Shown one piece after another: positions 14,158 to 22,461 of a stretch of 25,923 nucleotides of DNA. The stretch lies in NCBI GenBank assembly GCA_019314185.1, contig JAFCZU010000054.1:1-25923 (forward strand). Reading direction: 5' to 3'. The position numbers and the translations under genes were made by a program. The DNA is from Deltaproteobacteria bacterium (GTDB lineage: Bacteria; Desulfobacterota; Desulfobacteria; Desulfobacterales; ETH-SRB1). Position 1 is the first letter of the stretch; every line of letters begins with the position of its first letter. The notes beneath the pieces were generated by a model that worked only from the letters and a program-made list of their open reading frames with translations, did no database searches and was not told the DNA's origin.

Positions 14158-16071
14158 TCAATACTTAAGGGCGAGATCATAGCCCGCATGAACAGCGCTG
14201 AAGATATCATGAACCTCTCTGGCATCCCCAATAACTTCCACCCTGGCAACTGCATTTACGACCTCTTCATCAGGCCCCGCTGCCGATCTCATGCCGGATG
14301 CCATGATAACACTCTGGAAGGGTTCCAAAGACAATCTCTCCCCGTTCTTTTCCACTTCAACGCTGTCAACTGTAAACTCCTTAACTGTTGTATGAAGCAT
14401 TATGGTCACATTTCCCAATTGCTTAACCCTCATCAAAACCAATTTCTTTGTAATCTTTTCCATCATGCTTCCTATTTGATCAGTAAGCTCTATGGCAACT
14501 ACATCATAACCTTCGTTTCCCAACTTTTCAGCGATCTCAATTCCGGCCTGACCAACCCCGACAACCAAAACCCTCGGCCCTTTAATTTCCTTTTTTCCCT
14601 GAAAATACTCTATGGATGTCATGATATTCTGCTTGTCAAGGCCATTGATCCCCGGAATATTTTGAACCGCTCCGGTTGCCCATACCAAAAGATCGGGCTG
14701 AACTTCCTTCACAAGAACTGTGTCCACCGCCCTATTCATAAGGATAGATGCCCCACTCGCCTTCACAGAATGTTTAACAGCATCCAGACCTTGTTTCATT
14801 TTTTCCTTTTTAGGCGCCTGCCACGCAATAGCAAATTGCCCGCCAAGATGATCTGTTTTCTCGACCAGCGTAACATGGTGACCACGTCTCGTCATGTACA
14901 GGGCTGCACTCATGCCTGCTGGACCTCCTCCAGCAATCAGGATCTTCAGGGGAATGTCTGTTTGCCCCAAGAGAGGCATACCGATCTCCGGATTTAAATT
15001 GCAGCCCAAGGGTTCGCCGCTTTTCACACGATGGAGACATCCCTGCAAGCAATAGCCGCAATGTATGACATCCTCATCCATCCCTTTTTGCCATTTTTCT
15101 ATCAAATCAGGATCGGCAATAAGAGGTCTTCCAAGGGCCACAAGATCAGCCAGTCCATCATCCATGACCTTGGTTACCTTTTCCTTCCTGCCCATCCTGC
15201 CGGCAACAACCATGGGAATGGATGTATGACTACGGATCCATGACAATGCATCCATCTGGGGTTTATCAGGAAGACTGGTATGGTGAAAATACCATGACGG
15301 ACTGAAACAGGCATTTCCCATGCCTACATGTATAGCATTAATTTCGCTTTCTTCTGCCAGTTTCAGAAGGGGCAAAAGATCTTCCTGACTAATGCCAAAC
15401 TCAGGAGACATCTCGTTACCCGAGATCCGGAGAATACATGGAAGATCAGGAGCTCCCTGTTTTACTGCTGCAATAGCCTCTCTTGCAAAAAGCGAGCGGT
15501 CCTGACCATAGCGGTCTTCTCTTTTGTTCAGCTTCCTGTTCAAAAATTGAGAGACCAGATAACCATGTCCTCCCTGTATCTCTATGACGTCAAACCCTGC
15601 TTTCTGTGCTTTTTCGCCGGCAGTTTTGTATCCGCCAAGAATCATCTCAATATCTTCTTCGGTAAGGGCCTTTGAGACATTACCCTCCCTGGCAACGCAT
15701 GTCATAATGGACGGAGCCTTTGGTTGGCCACCAATTATCTTGGGATTGGCAGCAGCGCCACTATGATTCAGGTGAAGACACACAAAACGATCTTCTCCAT
15801 GTATAACATTGACAATCTTCTTGAGTTCTGTTGCGCTTTCAGGGAGATGGATACAAGGCTGCTTAGGGTGTTCCCTGCCATCAGCGGTAACCGAAACAGG
15901 CTCAAGAATAACCAATCCAGGACCGTTTTTGGCAATCTGTTGATAAAAAGTCAATTGGCGGTCCGTCACTGTGCCGTCAGGATTGCCACAGCCTATCTTG
16001 ATCGGAGGAAAAACAAACCGGTTTACAAGCTTTAGATTACCTAAACTAAATGTTTTGAACATTCTTTTCAT
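14158..16071 (-). CDS. FadH-like NADH:flavin oxidoreductase (old yellow enzyme plus FAD/NAD domain)
   Basis: 637 residues in the 2,4-dienoyl-CoA reductase arrangement. An FMN-binding TIM barrel covers about 1-340 (VFPPIKIG, CLHLNHSGAAA, EIQGGHGYLVSQFLN, LGRPLIADP). The [4Fe-4S] cysteine set C-x2-C-x3-C-x11-C follows near 345-364 (CGYCLQGCLHRVKSGEPLGC). A glutathione-reductase-like half comes next, with ILIAGGGPAGMSAA and a second nucleotide site VLVVGVGQAGIE. It likely reduces an enoyl or other unsaturated substrate with NAD(P)H through FAD, Fe-S and FMN. The substrate cannot be told from sequence; unsaturated acyl-CoA, trimethylamine-type or aldehyde substrates occur in relatives. ATG 16071 has AGGAGG 7 bases upstream. 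It follows the methyltransferase by 58 bases. Confidence 0.9.
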   Translation of the reverse strand: MKRMFKTFSLGNLKLVNRFVFPPIKIGCGNPDGTVTDRQLTFYQQIAKNGPGLVILEPVSVTADGREHPKQPCIHLPESATELKKIVNVIHGEDRFVCLHLNHSGAAANPKIIGGQPKAPSIMTCVAREGNVSKALTEEDIEMILGGYKTAGEKAQKAGFDVIEIQGGHGYLVSQFLNRKLNKREDRYGQDRSLFAREAIAAVKQGAPDLPCILRISGNEMSPEFGISQEDLLPLLKLAEESEINAIHVGMGNACFSPSWYFHHTSLPDKPQMDALSWIRSHTSIPMVVAGRMGRKEKVTKVMDDGLADLVALGRPLIADPDLIEKWQKGMDEDVIHCGYCLQGCLHRVKSGEPLGCNLNPEIGMPLLGQTDIPLKILIAGGGPAGMSAALYMTRRGHHVTLVEKTDHLGGQFAIAWQAPKKEKMKQGLDAVKHSVKASGASILMNRAVDTVLVKEVQPDLLVWATGAVQNIPGINGLDKQNIMTSIEYFQGKKEIKGPRVLVVGVGQAGIEIAEKLGNEGYDVVAIELTDQIGSMMEKITKKLVLMRVKQLGNVTIMLHTTVKEFTVDSVEVEKNGERLSLEPFQSVIMASGMRSAAGPDEEVVNAVARVEVIGDAREVHDIFSAVHAGYDLALKY

Positions 16072-16129
16072 GACATACCTCCTGATCGCATCTTTACTCT
16101 TTCATCATTATTTAAAAGTCTGTTTACTT

Positions 16130-16783
16130 TTAGAGTTCCGTCATTTCAACCTGTTCTTTTGTGCCGCGTATCACCACAAAAGATCCTTCACCATGACCAG
16201 GCTTGACAGGTTCATCTCTCATAGTTTCAGTTAAACCCCTAAAGATAGTCTGATTGAAAATCAAATCTATAAAACCTGTCTGTTGCATAACTTCGACAAG
16301 TTCGTTAACAGAAAAAAAAGTTGCGTCTTTGTAAAACACACTCTCATTTTTACGATCTACGTAAGTTTGCCCCACCATACTATTGCGATCAACAAAACCG
16401 ATAATAAAAAGCCCCCCAGGGGAAAGGACCCGATGAGCCTCCAGCAAGGCCATGTTAATGTCATCAACAAAGCAGACGGTGGTAACCATCAAAGCAAAAT
16501 CAAACTGACCATCGTCAAAGGGAAGTTTCTCAGCCACCCCATCCAGAACTTTAATTCCTCGCTTTTGAGCAATTTCTTTCATGCGTTTTGAAGGTTCTAC
16601 ACCGGTCTTGATTCCCAATGATTCCGCAAATCGCCCTGTACCCACCCCGATTTCCACGCCGCGTCCTCTATCTGGCAGCATGGCTTTGACAGCCCGCAAT
16701 TCTGCTTCATAGACCCATCGATTTTCTACGAACCACTCGTCATATTTTTCAGCATATTTTTCAAAAGGAAATATTTTTGGCAT
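16130..16783 (-). CDS. class I SAM-dependent methyltransferase
   Basis: 217 residues with the Rossmann-type methyltransferase motifs: VEIGVGTGRFAESLG (43-57, motif I), GVEPSKRMKEIA (61-72, with the acidic residue that holds the SAM ribose), DGVAEKLPFDDGQFDFALMV (motifs II/III) and VLSPGGLFIIGFVDR (motif IV region). This is the Methyltransf_11 pattern of small-molecule or quinone-type enzymes; the acceptor is unknown. It lies between the J-domain gene (45 bases upstream) and the FadH-like gene (58 bases downstream) and is probably cotranscribed with them. Confidence 0.85.
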   Translation of the reverse strand: MPKIFPFEKYAEKYDEWFVENRWVYEAELRAVKAMLPDRGRGVEIGVGTGRFAESLGIKTGVEPSKRMKEIAQKRGIKVLDGVAEKLPFDDGQFDFALMVTTVCFVDDINMALLEAHRVLSPGGLFIIGFVDRNSMVGQTYVDRKNESVFYKDATFFSVNELVEVMQQTGFIDLIFNQTIFRGLTETMRDEPVKPGHGEGSFVVIRGTKEQVEMTEL

Positions 16784-16828
16784 TGATCAAATCTCTTCTG
16801 CCTGGTAGCGCCGTTGTATTAAAAAATG

Positions 16829-17164
16829 TCATTTTCTTTTTGCAGCAGAACTACTACTATTCCATATTTCTTCATTTCCAAATCGTTTAGCCCACCATTC
16901 CTCAGGTGAGATATATTTTTCCACCTCTTCTTTTGAAAACGAAAATTTATAGTCACTGCAATATATCATTATACAGTTATAGGCATCTGTAATTTTTCTT
17001 ATCATTTTTTCATAAATTTCTTTTTTTTCTTGAGATACGTCCGGATGCCATTTTTTGAGCAATATCTTATAATGGCTTTTTATTTCCTCCATTGTCGCTG
17101 ACTCAGGAAGGTCGAGGCTCTCTCTTGCTTTGGTAATTTCCTCATATTTATTGTAGCTGCTCAT
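16829..17164 (-). CDS. small J-domain (DnaJ-like) protein
   Basis: 111 residues. J domain across about 13-70 with the diagnostic HPD at 40-42 (KKWHPDVS), which stimulates DnaK ATPase, and the flanking helices AREALD-like (ARESLDLPESATMEEIKSHY) and EIYEKMIRKITDAYN. No Gly/Phe region, zinc finger or substrate domain follows; the C-terminal 40 residues are charged and end in a Ser/Lys-rich tail. Such minimal J proteins act as dedicated co-chaperones. It sits 70 bases after the ferredoxin-MinD pair, so a link to Fe-S protein maturation is conceivable but inferred from position only. Confidence 0.85.
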   Translation of the reverse strand: MSSYNKYEEITKARESLDLPESATMEEIKSHYKILLKKWHPDVSQEKKEIYEKMIRKITDAYNCIMIYCSDYKFSFSKEEVEKYISPEEWWAKRFGNEEIWNSSSSAAKRK

Positions 17165-17234
17165 TTAAGTTCATCCCGAAATAAATCAAAAAAATTGCAG
17201 CAACACACGTAATGGAAAAAATCTCTCAATCACT

Positions 17235-18101
17235 TCAAATTTCAAGACGCTGTTTGAGATTTTTCCATATGTTTTTGACTGCTTCACAGCCTTTAGATTG
17301 GCTGTCAAATTCTACAATAGTTTGCCCCTGAACCATTGCCCTGGTAAATGCAGGATCAAAAGGAACCCTTCCCATAACGTTTATGTTTTTTTCTTTTGCA
17401 AAAACCTCAATAGCCTCTGTCATATCCGTGTTGAGATCAAATTTGTTAACACAGAGCATGGCCGGAATCTTGAAAAAGGCGGCTAATTCGACAACTCGCT
17501 CCATATCGTGCCTTCCGGAAACAGTGGGTTCGGCCACGATAAGTACCGCAGTAGCCCCTCCAAGGGATGCGATAACAGGGCAGCCTATTCCAGGAGGTCC
17601 ATCTGTGAGAAGCAAATCTATATGCCTTTTTTCCGCAAGTTTTCTACCTTCCTGCCGAATAAGAGCCACCAGTTTACCGGAATTTTCTTCGGCAATATGG
17701 AGACCGGCATGAGCCATGGGGCCAAAACGGGTCTCAGAAAGATACCATTCTCCGCATGTATTCAAAGGGAAATCAATGGCTTTTTCAGGACAGAAATAAT
17801 AACAAACGCCACAACCCTCACATTCAATAGAGTTTACTACAAAATCTTCACTAATTGCGTTCCATTTACATAAATCCCGGCACAGGCCGCACTCGCTGCA
17901 TTTATCCTGGTTAATAATCGCCGTGTGCCCGGACTCAAAATCATGCTGTTCTTTAATCTCAGGTTCCATGATTAAATGCAGATCAGCCGCATCCACATCT
18001 GCATCACAAAGAACCTTGTTTTCAGCTAACGAAGCAAATGCCGCAATAATACTGGTCTTTCCTGTCCCGCCCTTACCGCTTATGATAACTATTTCTTTCA
18101 T
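17235..18101 (-). CDS. MinD-superfamily P-loop ATPase with inserted 2[4Fe-4S] ferredoxin domain (second copy)
   Basis: 288 residues. Deviant Walker A SGKGGTGKTS (8-17), switch DADVDAADLHL, and an inserted ferredoxin with eight Cys at 68, 71, 74, 78 and 94, 97, 100, 104, each set ending in the CP or CK pattern. TDGPPGIGCPVIASLGGA then gives the switch II/Walker B region. Homologues are the Fe-S ATPases of the Desulfovibrio orange-protein (ORP) complex (DVU2103/DVU2104). Role: ATP-driven carrier or assembly factor for a metal-sulfur cluster, possibly tied to cell-division positioning. The ATG overlaps the preceding gene's stop as ATGA, so the two products are translationally coupled and probably form a heterodimer. 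Confidence 0.9.
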   Translation of the reverse strand: MKEIVIISGKGGTGKTSIIAAFASLAENKVLCDADVDAADLHLIMEPEIKEQHDFESGHTAIINQDKCSECGLCRDLCKWNAISEDFVVNSIECEGCGVCYYFCPEKAIDFPLNTCGEWYLSETRFGPMAHAGLHIAEENSGKLVALIRQEGRKLAEKRHIDLLLTDGPPGIGCPVIASLGGATAVLIVAEPTVSGRHDMERVVELAAFFKIPAMLCVNKFDLNTDMTEAIEVFAKEKNINVMGRVPFDPAFTRAMVQGQTIVEFDSQSKGCEAVKNIWKNLKQRLEI

Positions 18102-18958
18102 AACAATTGTCCCTGGTTATTAGAAGATACAATTTCTTTGATTTGATCATATAGTTTTGCGAACTTTTCTTCCCACTCCGGCATTACCTCGACAACCATT
18201 TTTCCTCTTGAGTAGGCCTCTGCAATACACCGGTCAAAAGGAATTTCCATCAAAACAGGAACATCTTCCTGCCTGGCATAAACCTTTACCTGATCATTCC
18301 CGATGTCCGAGCGATTGATAACCAACCCACACGGAATCCCAAGCATCTTAACTGCCCCGACAGCCAGCTTAAGATCATGCAGACCGAAAGGTGTAGGCTC
18401 TGTGACAAGCAAGACAAAATCAGCGCCTGTCATGGAAGCAATCACAGGGCATGAGGTTCCCGGAGGAGCGTCAATGATGGTCAATATGCCTGGCCTGGTA
18501 TATTCGCGTACTTTTTTAATTAAAGGGGGAGACATTGCCTCTCCCACTCTTAACCGCCCATGCACGAATTCCAAACCATTTCTGTGCCCTTGTTCAATTA
18601 CTCCTAATTCGCGGCCTGTTTCAGTAATGGCTTTTTCAGGACATACCTCCACACAGCCGCCGCAACTGTGACACAGTTCATGAAACGGCAATACAATATC
18701 ACCGACAACCACAATAGCCTTGAACTGGCATATTTCCCCGCATTTTCCGCATAAGCTGCATTTCTCCATATCAACATCTGGAACAGGGGTTGTAATTGTT
18801 TTAACCTCTTCAATAACAGGCTGAATAAAAAGATGCGAATTAGGTTCTTCTACATCACAGTCTAAAAGCTGGACATCGAATTTAAGAGAAATGGCAAGGT
18901 TTGTAGCTATAGTTGTTTTCCCTGTACCACCCTTCCCGCTTGCTATGCTTATAATCAT
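18098..18958 (-). CDS. MinD-superfamily P-loop ATPase with inserted 2[4Fe-4S] ferredoxin domain (first copy)
   Basis: 286 residues, paralogue of the next gene. Walker A ASGKGGTGKTT (6-16), DCDVEEPNSHLF (33-44), and a ferredoxin insert with Cys 67, 70, 73, 77 and 96, 99, 102, 106. IDAPPGTSCPVIASMTGAD (162-180) and EPTPFGLHDL follow. All eight cluster ligands and the nucleotide-site residues are intact. ATG 18958 has AAGGA about 8 bases upstream. Same ORP-complex family and proposed function as its partner; pairs of these genes are usual in anaerobes. 26 bases separate it from the NifX-like repeat-protein gene upstream. Confidence 0.9.
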   Translation of the reverse strand: MIISIASGKGGTGKTTIATNLAISLKFDVQLLDCDVEEPNSHLFIQPVIEEVKTITTPVPDVDMEKCSLCGKCGEICQFKAIVVVGDIVLPFHELCHSCGGCVEVCPEKAITETGRELGVIEQGHRNGLEFVHGRLRVGEAMSPPLIKKVREYTRPGILTIIDAPPGTSCPVIASMTGADFVLLVTEPTPFGLHDLKLAVGAVKMLGIPCGLVINRSDIGNDQVKVYARQEDVPVLMEIPFDRCIAEAYSRGKMVVEVMPEWEEKFAKLYDQIKEIVSSNNQGQLL

Positions 18959-18984
18959 TATTTATTCCTTATTTTATATTTCTT

Positions 18985-19695
18985 TCACCACGAAGTACGA
19001 AGAACACAAAAAAGGGCTATGATTGAGGAATTATGAAGAGTTTCAACCTGCTTACGCAACTCATTTACCTGATCTTTCAGCCTCTTCTCTTCTGATAAGG
19101 TAGTGGGTTCGGGCTGACCTGAACCGGTCAATACTGAAGCGCCCATTCCACGCCCCATACCACTTCCGCCACCCATGCCTCTACCTCCACCGCCACCCAT
19201 GCCTCTACCACCGCCAGCCATACCTCTGCCCATACCTCTGCCTCCGCCGCCACCCATACCTCTGCCTCCGCCGCCGCCCATACCTCTGCCTCCGCCGCTA
19301 CCCATACCCATTTCACTACCTCCGCTACCCGTATCCATTCCAAAATGACTTTGCACATTGGGAGTGGTGGTATTAGATAGAACGCCTGACTTGTATTGTT
19401 CAACAGCCTGACGCACCTGTCCACTCACTCCGGTTATCACCTGTATATTAGCCGCGCTAAAAACTTGAAAGGCGTTAGGACCACAATTTCCGGTCAAAAC
19501 AGTTGACACACCTTTATCCGCCATGAGCTGGGCAGATTGAATTCCTGCCCCTCCGCCTAATGCCATATTAGGGTTTTCAAGCGCTTCAAATTCCAGAGTA
19601 TCCGGATCGATAATAAGGAAATAGGCGCACCGTCCAAAACGCGCCTCCATCATATCATCAAGCGTAGGGCCTGTTGATGTAACTGCTATCTTCAT
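18985..19695 (-). CDS. NifX/NifB-C-fold protein with Gly/Met/Arg-repeat tail
   Basis: 236 residues. Residues 1-118 are a complete dinitrogenase iron-molybdenum-cofactor (NifX-type) domain with FGRCAYFLIID, GGGAGIQSAQLM and the ligand-loop motif TGNCGPNAFQVF (68-79). Residues 123-186 are low-complexity repeats of GRGMGGGG type, rich in Gly, Met and Arg. A short coiled-coil-like helix (SEEKRLKDQVNELRKQVETL, 201-220) follows. The last 16 residues (HNSSIIALFC onward) break the heptad pattern and are encoded by DNA resembling an intergenic repeat. The Met-rich repeat suggests soft-metal binding, which is inference. ATG 19695 has AGGAGG about 9 bases upstream. Domain identity is secure; the natural C-terminus is not. 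Confidence 0.88.
   Translation of the reverse strand: MKIAVTSTGPTLDDMMEARFGRCAYFLIIDPDTLEFEALENPNMALGGGAGIQSAQLMADKGVSTVLTGNCGPNAFQVFSAANIQVITGVSGQVRQAVEQYKSGVLSNTTTPNVQSHFGMDTGSGGSEMGMGSGGGRGMGGGGGRGMGGGGGRGMGRGMAGGGRGMGGGGGRGMGGGSGMGRGMGASVLTGSGQPEPTTLSEEKRLKDQVNELRKQVETLHNSSIIALFCVLRTSW
19138..19329 (-). repeat. tandem coding repeats (Gly-Arg-Gly-Met / Gly-run units)
   Basis: About eight imperfect copies of a unit encoding GRGMGGGG or shorter variants, within the NifX-like protein. The DNA is a strand-biased run of CC(A/T/G)CC and CAT/TAC-type triplets that could change length by slippage. The bias also creates long open frames in the other registers, which are not genes. Confidence 0.8.
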
Positions 19696-19739
19696 AATTA
19701 CTTACCTCCTATATAGGGTTCAAGGTTCATTCCTTTAAC

Positions 19740-20678
19740 CTAACTCTTAATGTTTTTGGCCGCGTAATATACAGTAGTATTTTTACGTTCCGCGCAGATC
19801 TGATCAGTACGCATAAGATTGCCAAGATATTTTGATACCTCGTTGAGATGCATACCGAATATGTCCGCAATCTGATCTGCCGTACACGGTCGTCGTTGCA
19901 ACATGGAAAAAATTGTTTCCTGATTTGCCTGGATATGATTTGCATGTTTCGCCTTGAACTCAGCAATAACCTCTGCTGTCGGGTGAAACAAGTAAATCAG
20001 CACCTCCATACGTTCCTTAGACAGGGCTGTGGCAAAATCCTCTGCTGGTGGACGAACGGCCGTATTGAGCTGAATGCGATCCGGAGCAATTTCTTTTGCA
20101 AGATTCGCGATCTTACTAACATCGACAGGCATCGAGTTGATCCCTGCCATCAGAAAAACCTCCATCCATAACTGTCCCTTGAATTGCGCACGAAAAGCCT
20201 TCTGCCCTTCAACCAGGTTATCGAACAGTAACTGTGGATGGGGACGGTTCACCCATCCATAAGAAGCTTGGTCCCAAGCGCTGAAAGAAACCTTCACAAC
20301 GTTGGCAAGAGATGCCGCATCACGCACTTCCTGAAGATTTAACATCGTACCGTTAGTCAACAGCGCGGCGGGAATTGTACTTTCTGAAGATATGAACTCA
20401 AGTATTTCCCCGAAGCCGGAATGCAATGTAGGCTCACCTGAACCGGAAAGTGTAATGTAGTCCGCCCTGCCATCTGTTTTTATCCAGTCTTTCAGTTCAG
20501 CCAACACCATATCTGTCGGAACATATTCTTGTCTGGTCACAGTTCTTTCAGTGGTTCGTCCCAACTGACAAAACACACAATCCAAACTACATGTCTTGTA
20601 AGGATTCAGATCAACACCAAGAGACCTCCCGAATCGACGGGATGGCACTGGGCCAAACAAATATTTATAGTCTTTCAT
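19740..20678 (-). CDS. radical SAM protein with C-terminal winged helix
   Basis: 312 residues. Radical SAM motif C-x3-C-x2-C at Cys30, 34, 37 (CSLDCVFC), followed by QLGRTT; the glycine-rich SAM contact LSGSGEPTLH (77-86); and LLTNGTML. The start, FGPVPSRRFGRSLGVDL, is the COG0731-like group often called Fe-S oxidoreductase. From about residue 255 a winged-helix DNA-binding-like domain (RRPCTADQIADIFGMHLNEV) is fused. The reaction is unknown. Lying inside the NifX/ATPase cluster, it may act on cluster assembly or modify a partner; this is context inference only. ATG 20678 has AAGGA about 11 bases upstream. Confidence 0.88.
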   Translation of the reverse strand: MKDYKYLFGPVPSRRFGRSLGVDLNPYKTCSLDCVFCQLGRTTERTVTRQEYVPTDMVLAELKDWIKTDGRADYITLSGSGEPTLHSGFGEILEFISSESTIPAALLTNGTMLNLQEVRDAASLANVVKVSFSAWDQASYGWVNRPHPQLLFDNLVEGQKAFRAQFKGQLWMEVFLMAGINSMPVDVSKIANLAKEIAPDRIQLNTAVRPPAEDFATALSKERMEVLIYLFHPTAEVIAEFKAKHANHIQANQETIFSMLQRRPCTADQIADIFGMHLNEVSKYLGNLMRTDQICAERKNTTVYYAAKNIKS

Positions 20679-20719
20679 TTATCAGTTTTCCTTAATACGA
20701 ACCTGCCTGACAAGTCCCC

Positions 20720-21052
20720 TTAATGATCGCAGACGTTACCACCGGTTATCATAGTTTTATCTAAATAACTCTTTACAAGCACTTCGGGTTCCAGAGAAGA
20801 CGCGCCAACAACCACGCTAATATTGTTTTGGCTGAAAAGGTCAATCGCCCTTTGTCCCATTCCACCGGCAATAATAACATTTACGCCCTGTTCATGAAGC
20901 CATCTCGGAAGCACCCCTGGCTCATGCGGAGGTGGAATAAGAATCTCTTTATTCTTGATCTGATTGTTCTCAACTTCGATTATGGCAAATTCCTGACAAT
21001 GCCCAAAATGAGCTGTGAGTTTTCCTTCGGCTAACGGTATTGCAAATTTCAT
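20720..21052 (-). CDS. NifX-like dinitrogenase cofactor-fold protein (variant loop)
   Basis: 110 residues, one compact NifX-type domain: KFAIPLAEGKLTAHFGHCQE at the start, then VNVIIAGGMGQRAIDLF where the other two NifX-like proteins here have GNCGPxAF. The HFGHC segment provides His and Cys near the putative cluster site. This makes it a different subclass of cluster-binding protein, similar to the small ORP-type proteins. ATG 21052 has GGAGG about 10 bases upstream. Located between the Mrp-like ATPase (about 100 bases upstream) and the radical SAM gene (41 bases downstream). Confidence 0.85.
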   Translation of the reverse strand: MKFAIPLAEGKLTAHFGHCQEFAIIEVENNQIKNKEILIPPPHEPGVLPRWLHEQGVNVIIAGGMGQRAIDLFSQNNISVVVGASSLEPEVLVKSYLDKTMITGGNVCDH

Positions 21053-21127
21053 ATTAATAATCCTCCAATTAAATTAGATATTAGGTAATAGATGTTAAGA
21101 TAAAAGATTTACCATATCAAGCCGTTA

Positions 21128-21148
21128 ACACCTGACACCTGACACCTG
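21128..21148. repeat. three tandem copies of ACACCTG
   Basis: A 7-base unit repeated three times directly downstream of the Mrp-like gene stop (21154). Simple repeat; no function evident. Confidence 0.8.
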
Positions 21149-21153
21149 ACATT

Positions 21154-21996
21154 TTAGACCAACTTAGACGTTTTTTCGGCAATGTCGGCAAAAACCTTTG
21201 TTACCGAAGAATCTTTATATTTTTCCTGAAAAGAAACACCTGTATCACCGCATGACACTACATTAAGATCAAAGGGAATTTTACCAAGAAAAGTTACTCC
21301 CATTGCATTAGCTGTTCTTTCTCCGCCACCGGTTCCAAACAAATCAATCTTTTCACCACATTTGGGACAGGTGAAACCACTCATGTTTTCTATAAGACCA
21401 AAAATTTCCATTTTTACGGTTTTGCAAAAATTAATTGATTTCCTGATATCTGCAAGAGCCACTTCCTGTGGTGTGGTAACAATAATTGCTTTTGCATCTT
21501 TAATTGTCTGGACAACGGAAAGAGGTTCATCACCTGTACCAGGAGGAGCATCGATAATCAGAAAATCAAGCTCACCCCATTCAACATCGGCGACAAACTG
21601 TCTGATTGCAGAATGTTTAATCGGGCCTCTCCATATTATCGCATCATCCTTGTTTTGGGTAAGCGATTCCACTGAAACTGCCCCGAGATTTTCAGAGTAC
21701 TTCATCGGCGTAAGCTTCTGATTCTGATTCAGAACCAGCATCCCTTCAATCCCAAGCATTCTGGGAACATCAGGACCATGCAGATCAACATCCATAATTC
21801 CAACCTTATATCCTTTGTTGGCAAGAGCTATGGAAAGATTAACAGACACACTTGTTTTGCCCACACCACCTTTACCGCTCATAACAATAAGCTTGTTTTT
21901 TATTTTTTTTAAAGATTTCTCTACCAGAACATCCTGATCAGATTTTACCTGTTCCTTTTTAGCCCCACCACAGCCTTTTTGACTAATTATCTCCAT
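21154..21996 (-). CDS. Mrp/NBP35-type Fe-S cluster carrier ATPase
   Basis: 280 residues. N-terminal tail with Cys9 (KGCGGAKKE), P-loop VMSGKGGVGKTSVSVNL (38-54), MDVDLHGPDVPRMLG (68-82), IIDAPPGTGDEPLS (147-160), and the metal-binding CPKC at 210-213, with GTGGGERTA after it. Dimers of such proteins hold a [4Fe-4S] cluster between CxxC pairs and deliver it to apoproteins. Corresponds by content and position to the Mrp-like ATPase of the ORP complex (DVU2109 type). ATG 21996 has AGGAGA about 8 bases upstream. It follows the first NifX-like gene by 23 bases. Confidence 0.9.
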   Translation of the reverse strand: MEIISQKGCGGAKKEQVKSDQDVLVEKSLKKIKNKLIVMSGKGGVGKTSVSVNLSIALANKGYKVGIMDVDLHGPDVPRMLGIEGMLVLNQNQKLTPMKYSENLGAVSVESLTQNKDDAIIWRGPIKHSAIRQFVADVEWGELDFLIIDAPPGTGDEPLSVVQTIKDAKAIIVTTPQEVALADIRKSINFCKTVKMEIFGLIENMSGFTCPKCGEKIDLFGTGGGERTANAMGVTFLGKIPFDLNVVSCGDTGVSFQEKYKDSSVTKVFADIAEKTSKLV

Positions 21997-22019
21997 TTAT
22001 ATCTCTCCTATATTATCGC

Positions 22020-22382
22020 TTATACCCAATGACCTTCTACATTAGCATCCTGAATGATTTCCAATTCTCCGTTTTTATATTGTGCAATTGCGTCACTAAC
22101 CAACCCCTTTGCGCCTATTAAAATTTTTATCCCCGCGCTTTGTAATACCTTAAATGCTTTAGGACCACAATTGCCGGTAATTATTACATCCACCTTGTTA
22201 TCAACAATTGTTTTACCCGCCTGAATTCCCGCACCCTGGGGAAGATTCAAATTCTGACTGTTTGCTACAACATCATATTCCATGGTTTCAGGATCAACAA
22301 TAATAAAATATGCTGCCCTTCCAAAGCGCAGATCAATGTCTGACGACAAATCTTGTCCTGTTGATGTAATCGCTACTCTCAT
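22020..22382 (-). CDS. NifX-like dinitrogenase cofactor-fold protein
   Basis: 120 residues, single NifX-type domain: RVAITSTGQDLSSDIDLRFG, RAAYFIIVD, QGAGIQAGKTIV and the ligand loop ITGNCGPKAFKVL. Close in sequence to the first 118 residues of the repeat-tailed protein at 18985-19695, so the two are probably duplicates. Likely binds a metal-sulfur cluster and exchanges it with the adjacent Mrp-like ATPase. Preceded by CGGAGG and a hairpin at 22413-22443. Confidence 0.88.
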   Translation of the reverse strand: MRVAITSTGQDLSSDIDLRFGRAAYFIIVDPETMEYDVVANSQNLNLPQGAGIQAGKTIVDNKVDVIITGNCGPKAFKVLQSAGIKILIGAKGLVSDAIAQYKNGELEIIQDANVEGHWV

Positions 22383-22412
22383 AATTATCTACTACCTCCG
22401 TCTAAATAGTTG

Positions 22413-22443
22413 AATTGTCGAGTTGTCAACTACTCGACCAATT
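22413..22443 (-). promoter_or_regulatory. stem-loop between the DUF134 and NifX-like genes
   Basis: AATTGTCGAGT pairs with ACTCGAC-c-AATT (11 pairs, one bulged base, 8-base loop). No T-run follows in the direction of transcription, so it is not a standard terminator. It could be an mRNA processing site, stabiliser or operator. Confidence 0.4.
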
Positions 22444-22461
22444 TCCCACTCGACTCAGCTA

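Noticed and set aside
14188..14997. 269-codon plus-strand open frame
   Set aside because: Lies wholly antisense to the well-supported FadH-like oxidoreductase; no ribosome site or domain pattern.
19138..19330. CRISPR-like array
   Set aside because: The repeats are contiguous coding triplet variants without unique spacers of uniform length.
19128..19424. Long alternative-frame open reading frame rich in Val/Trp/Ala/Glu
   Set aside because: It is a by-product of the Gly-rich coding repeats in the NifX-like gene; composition is repetitive and matches no protein type.
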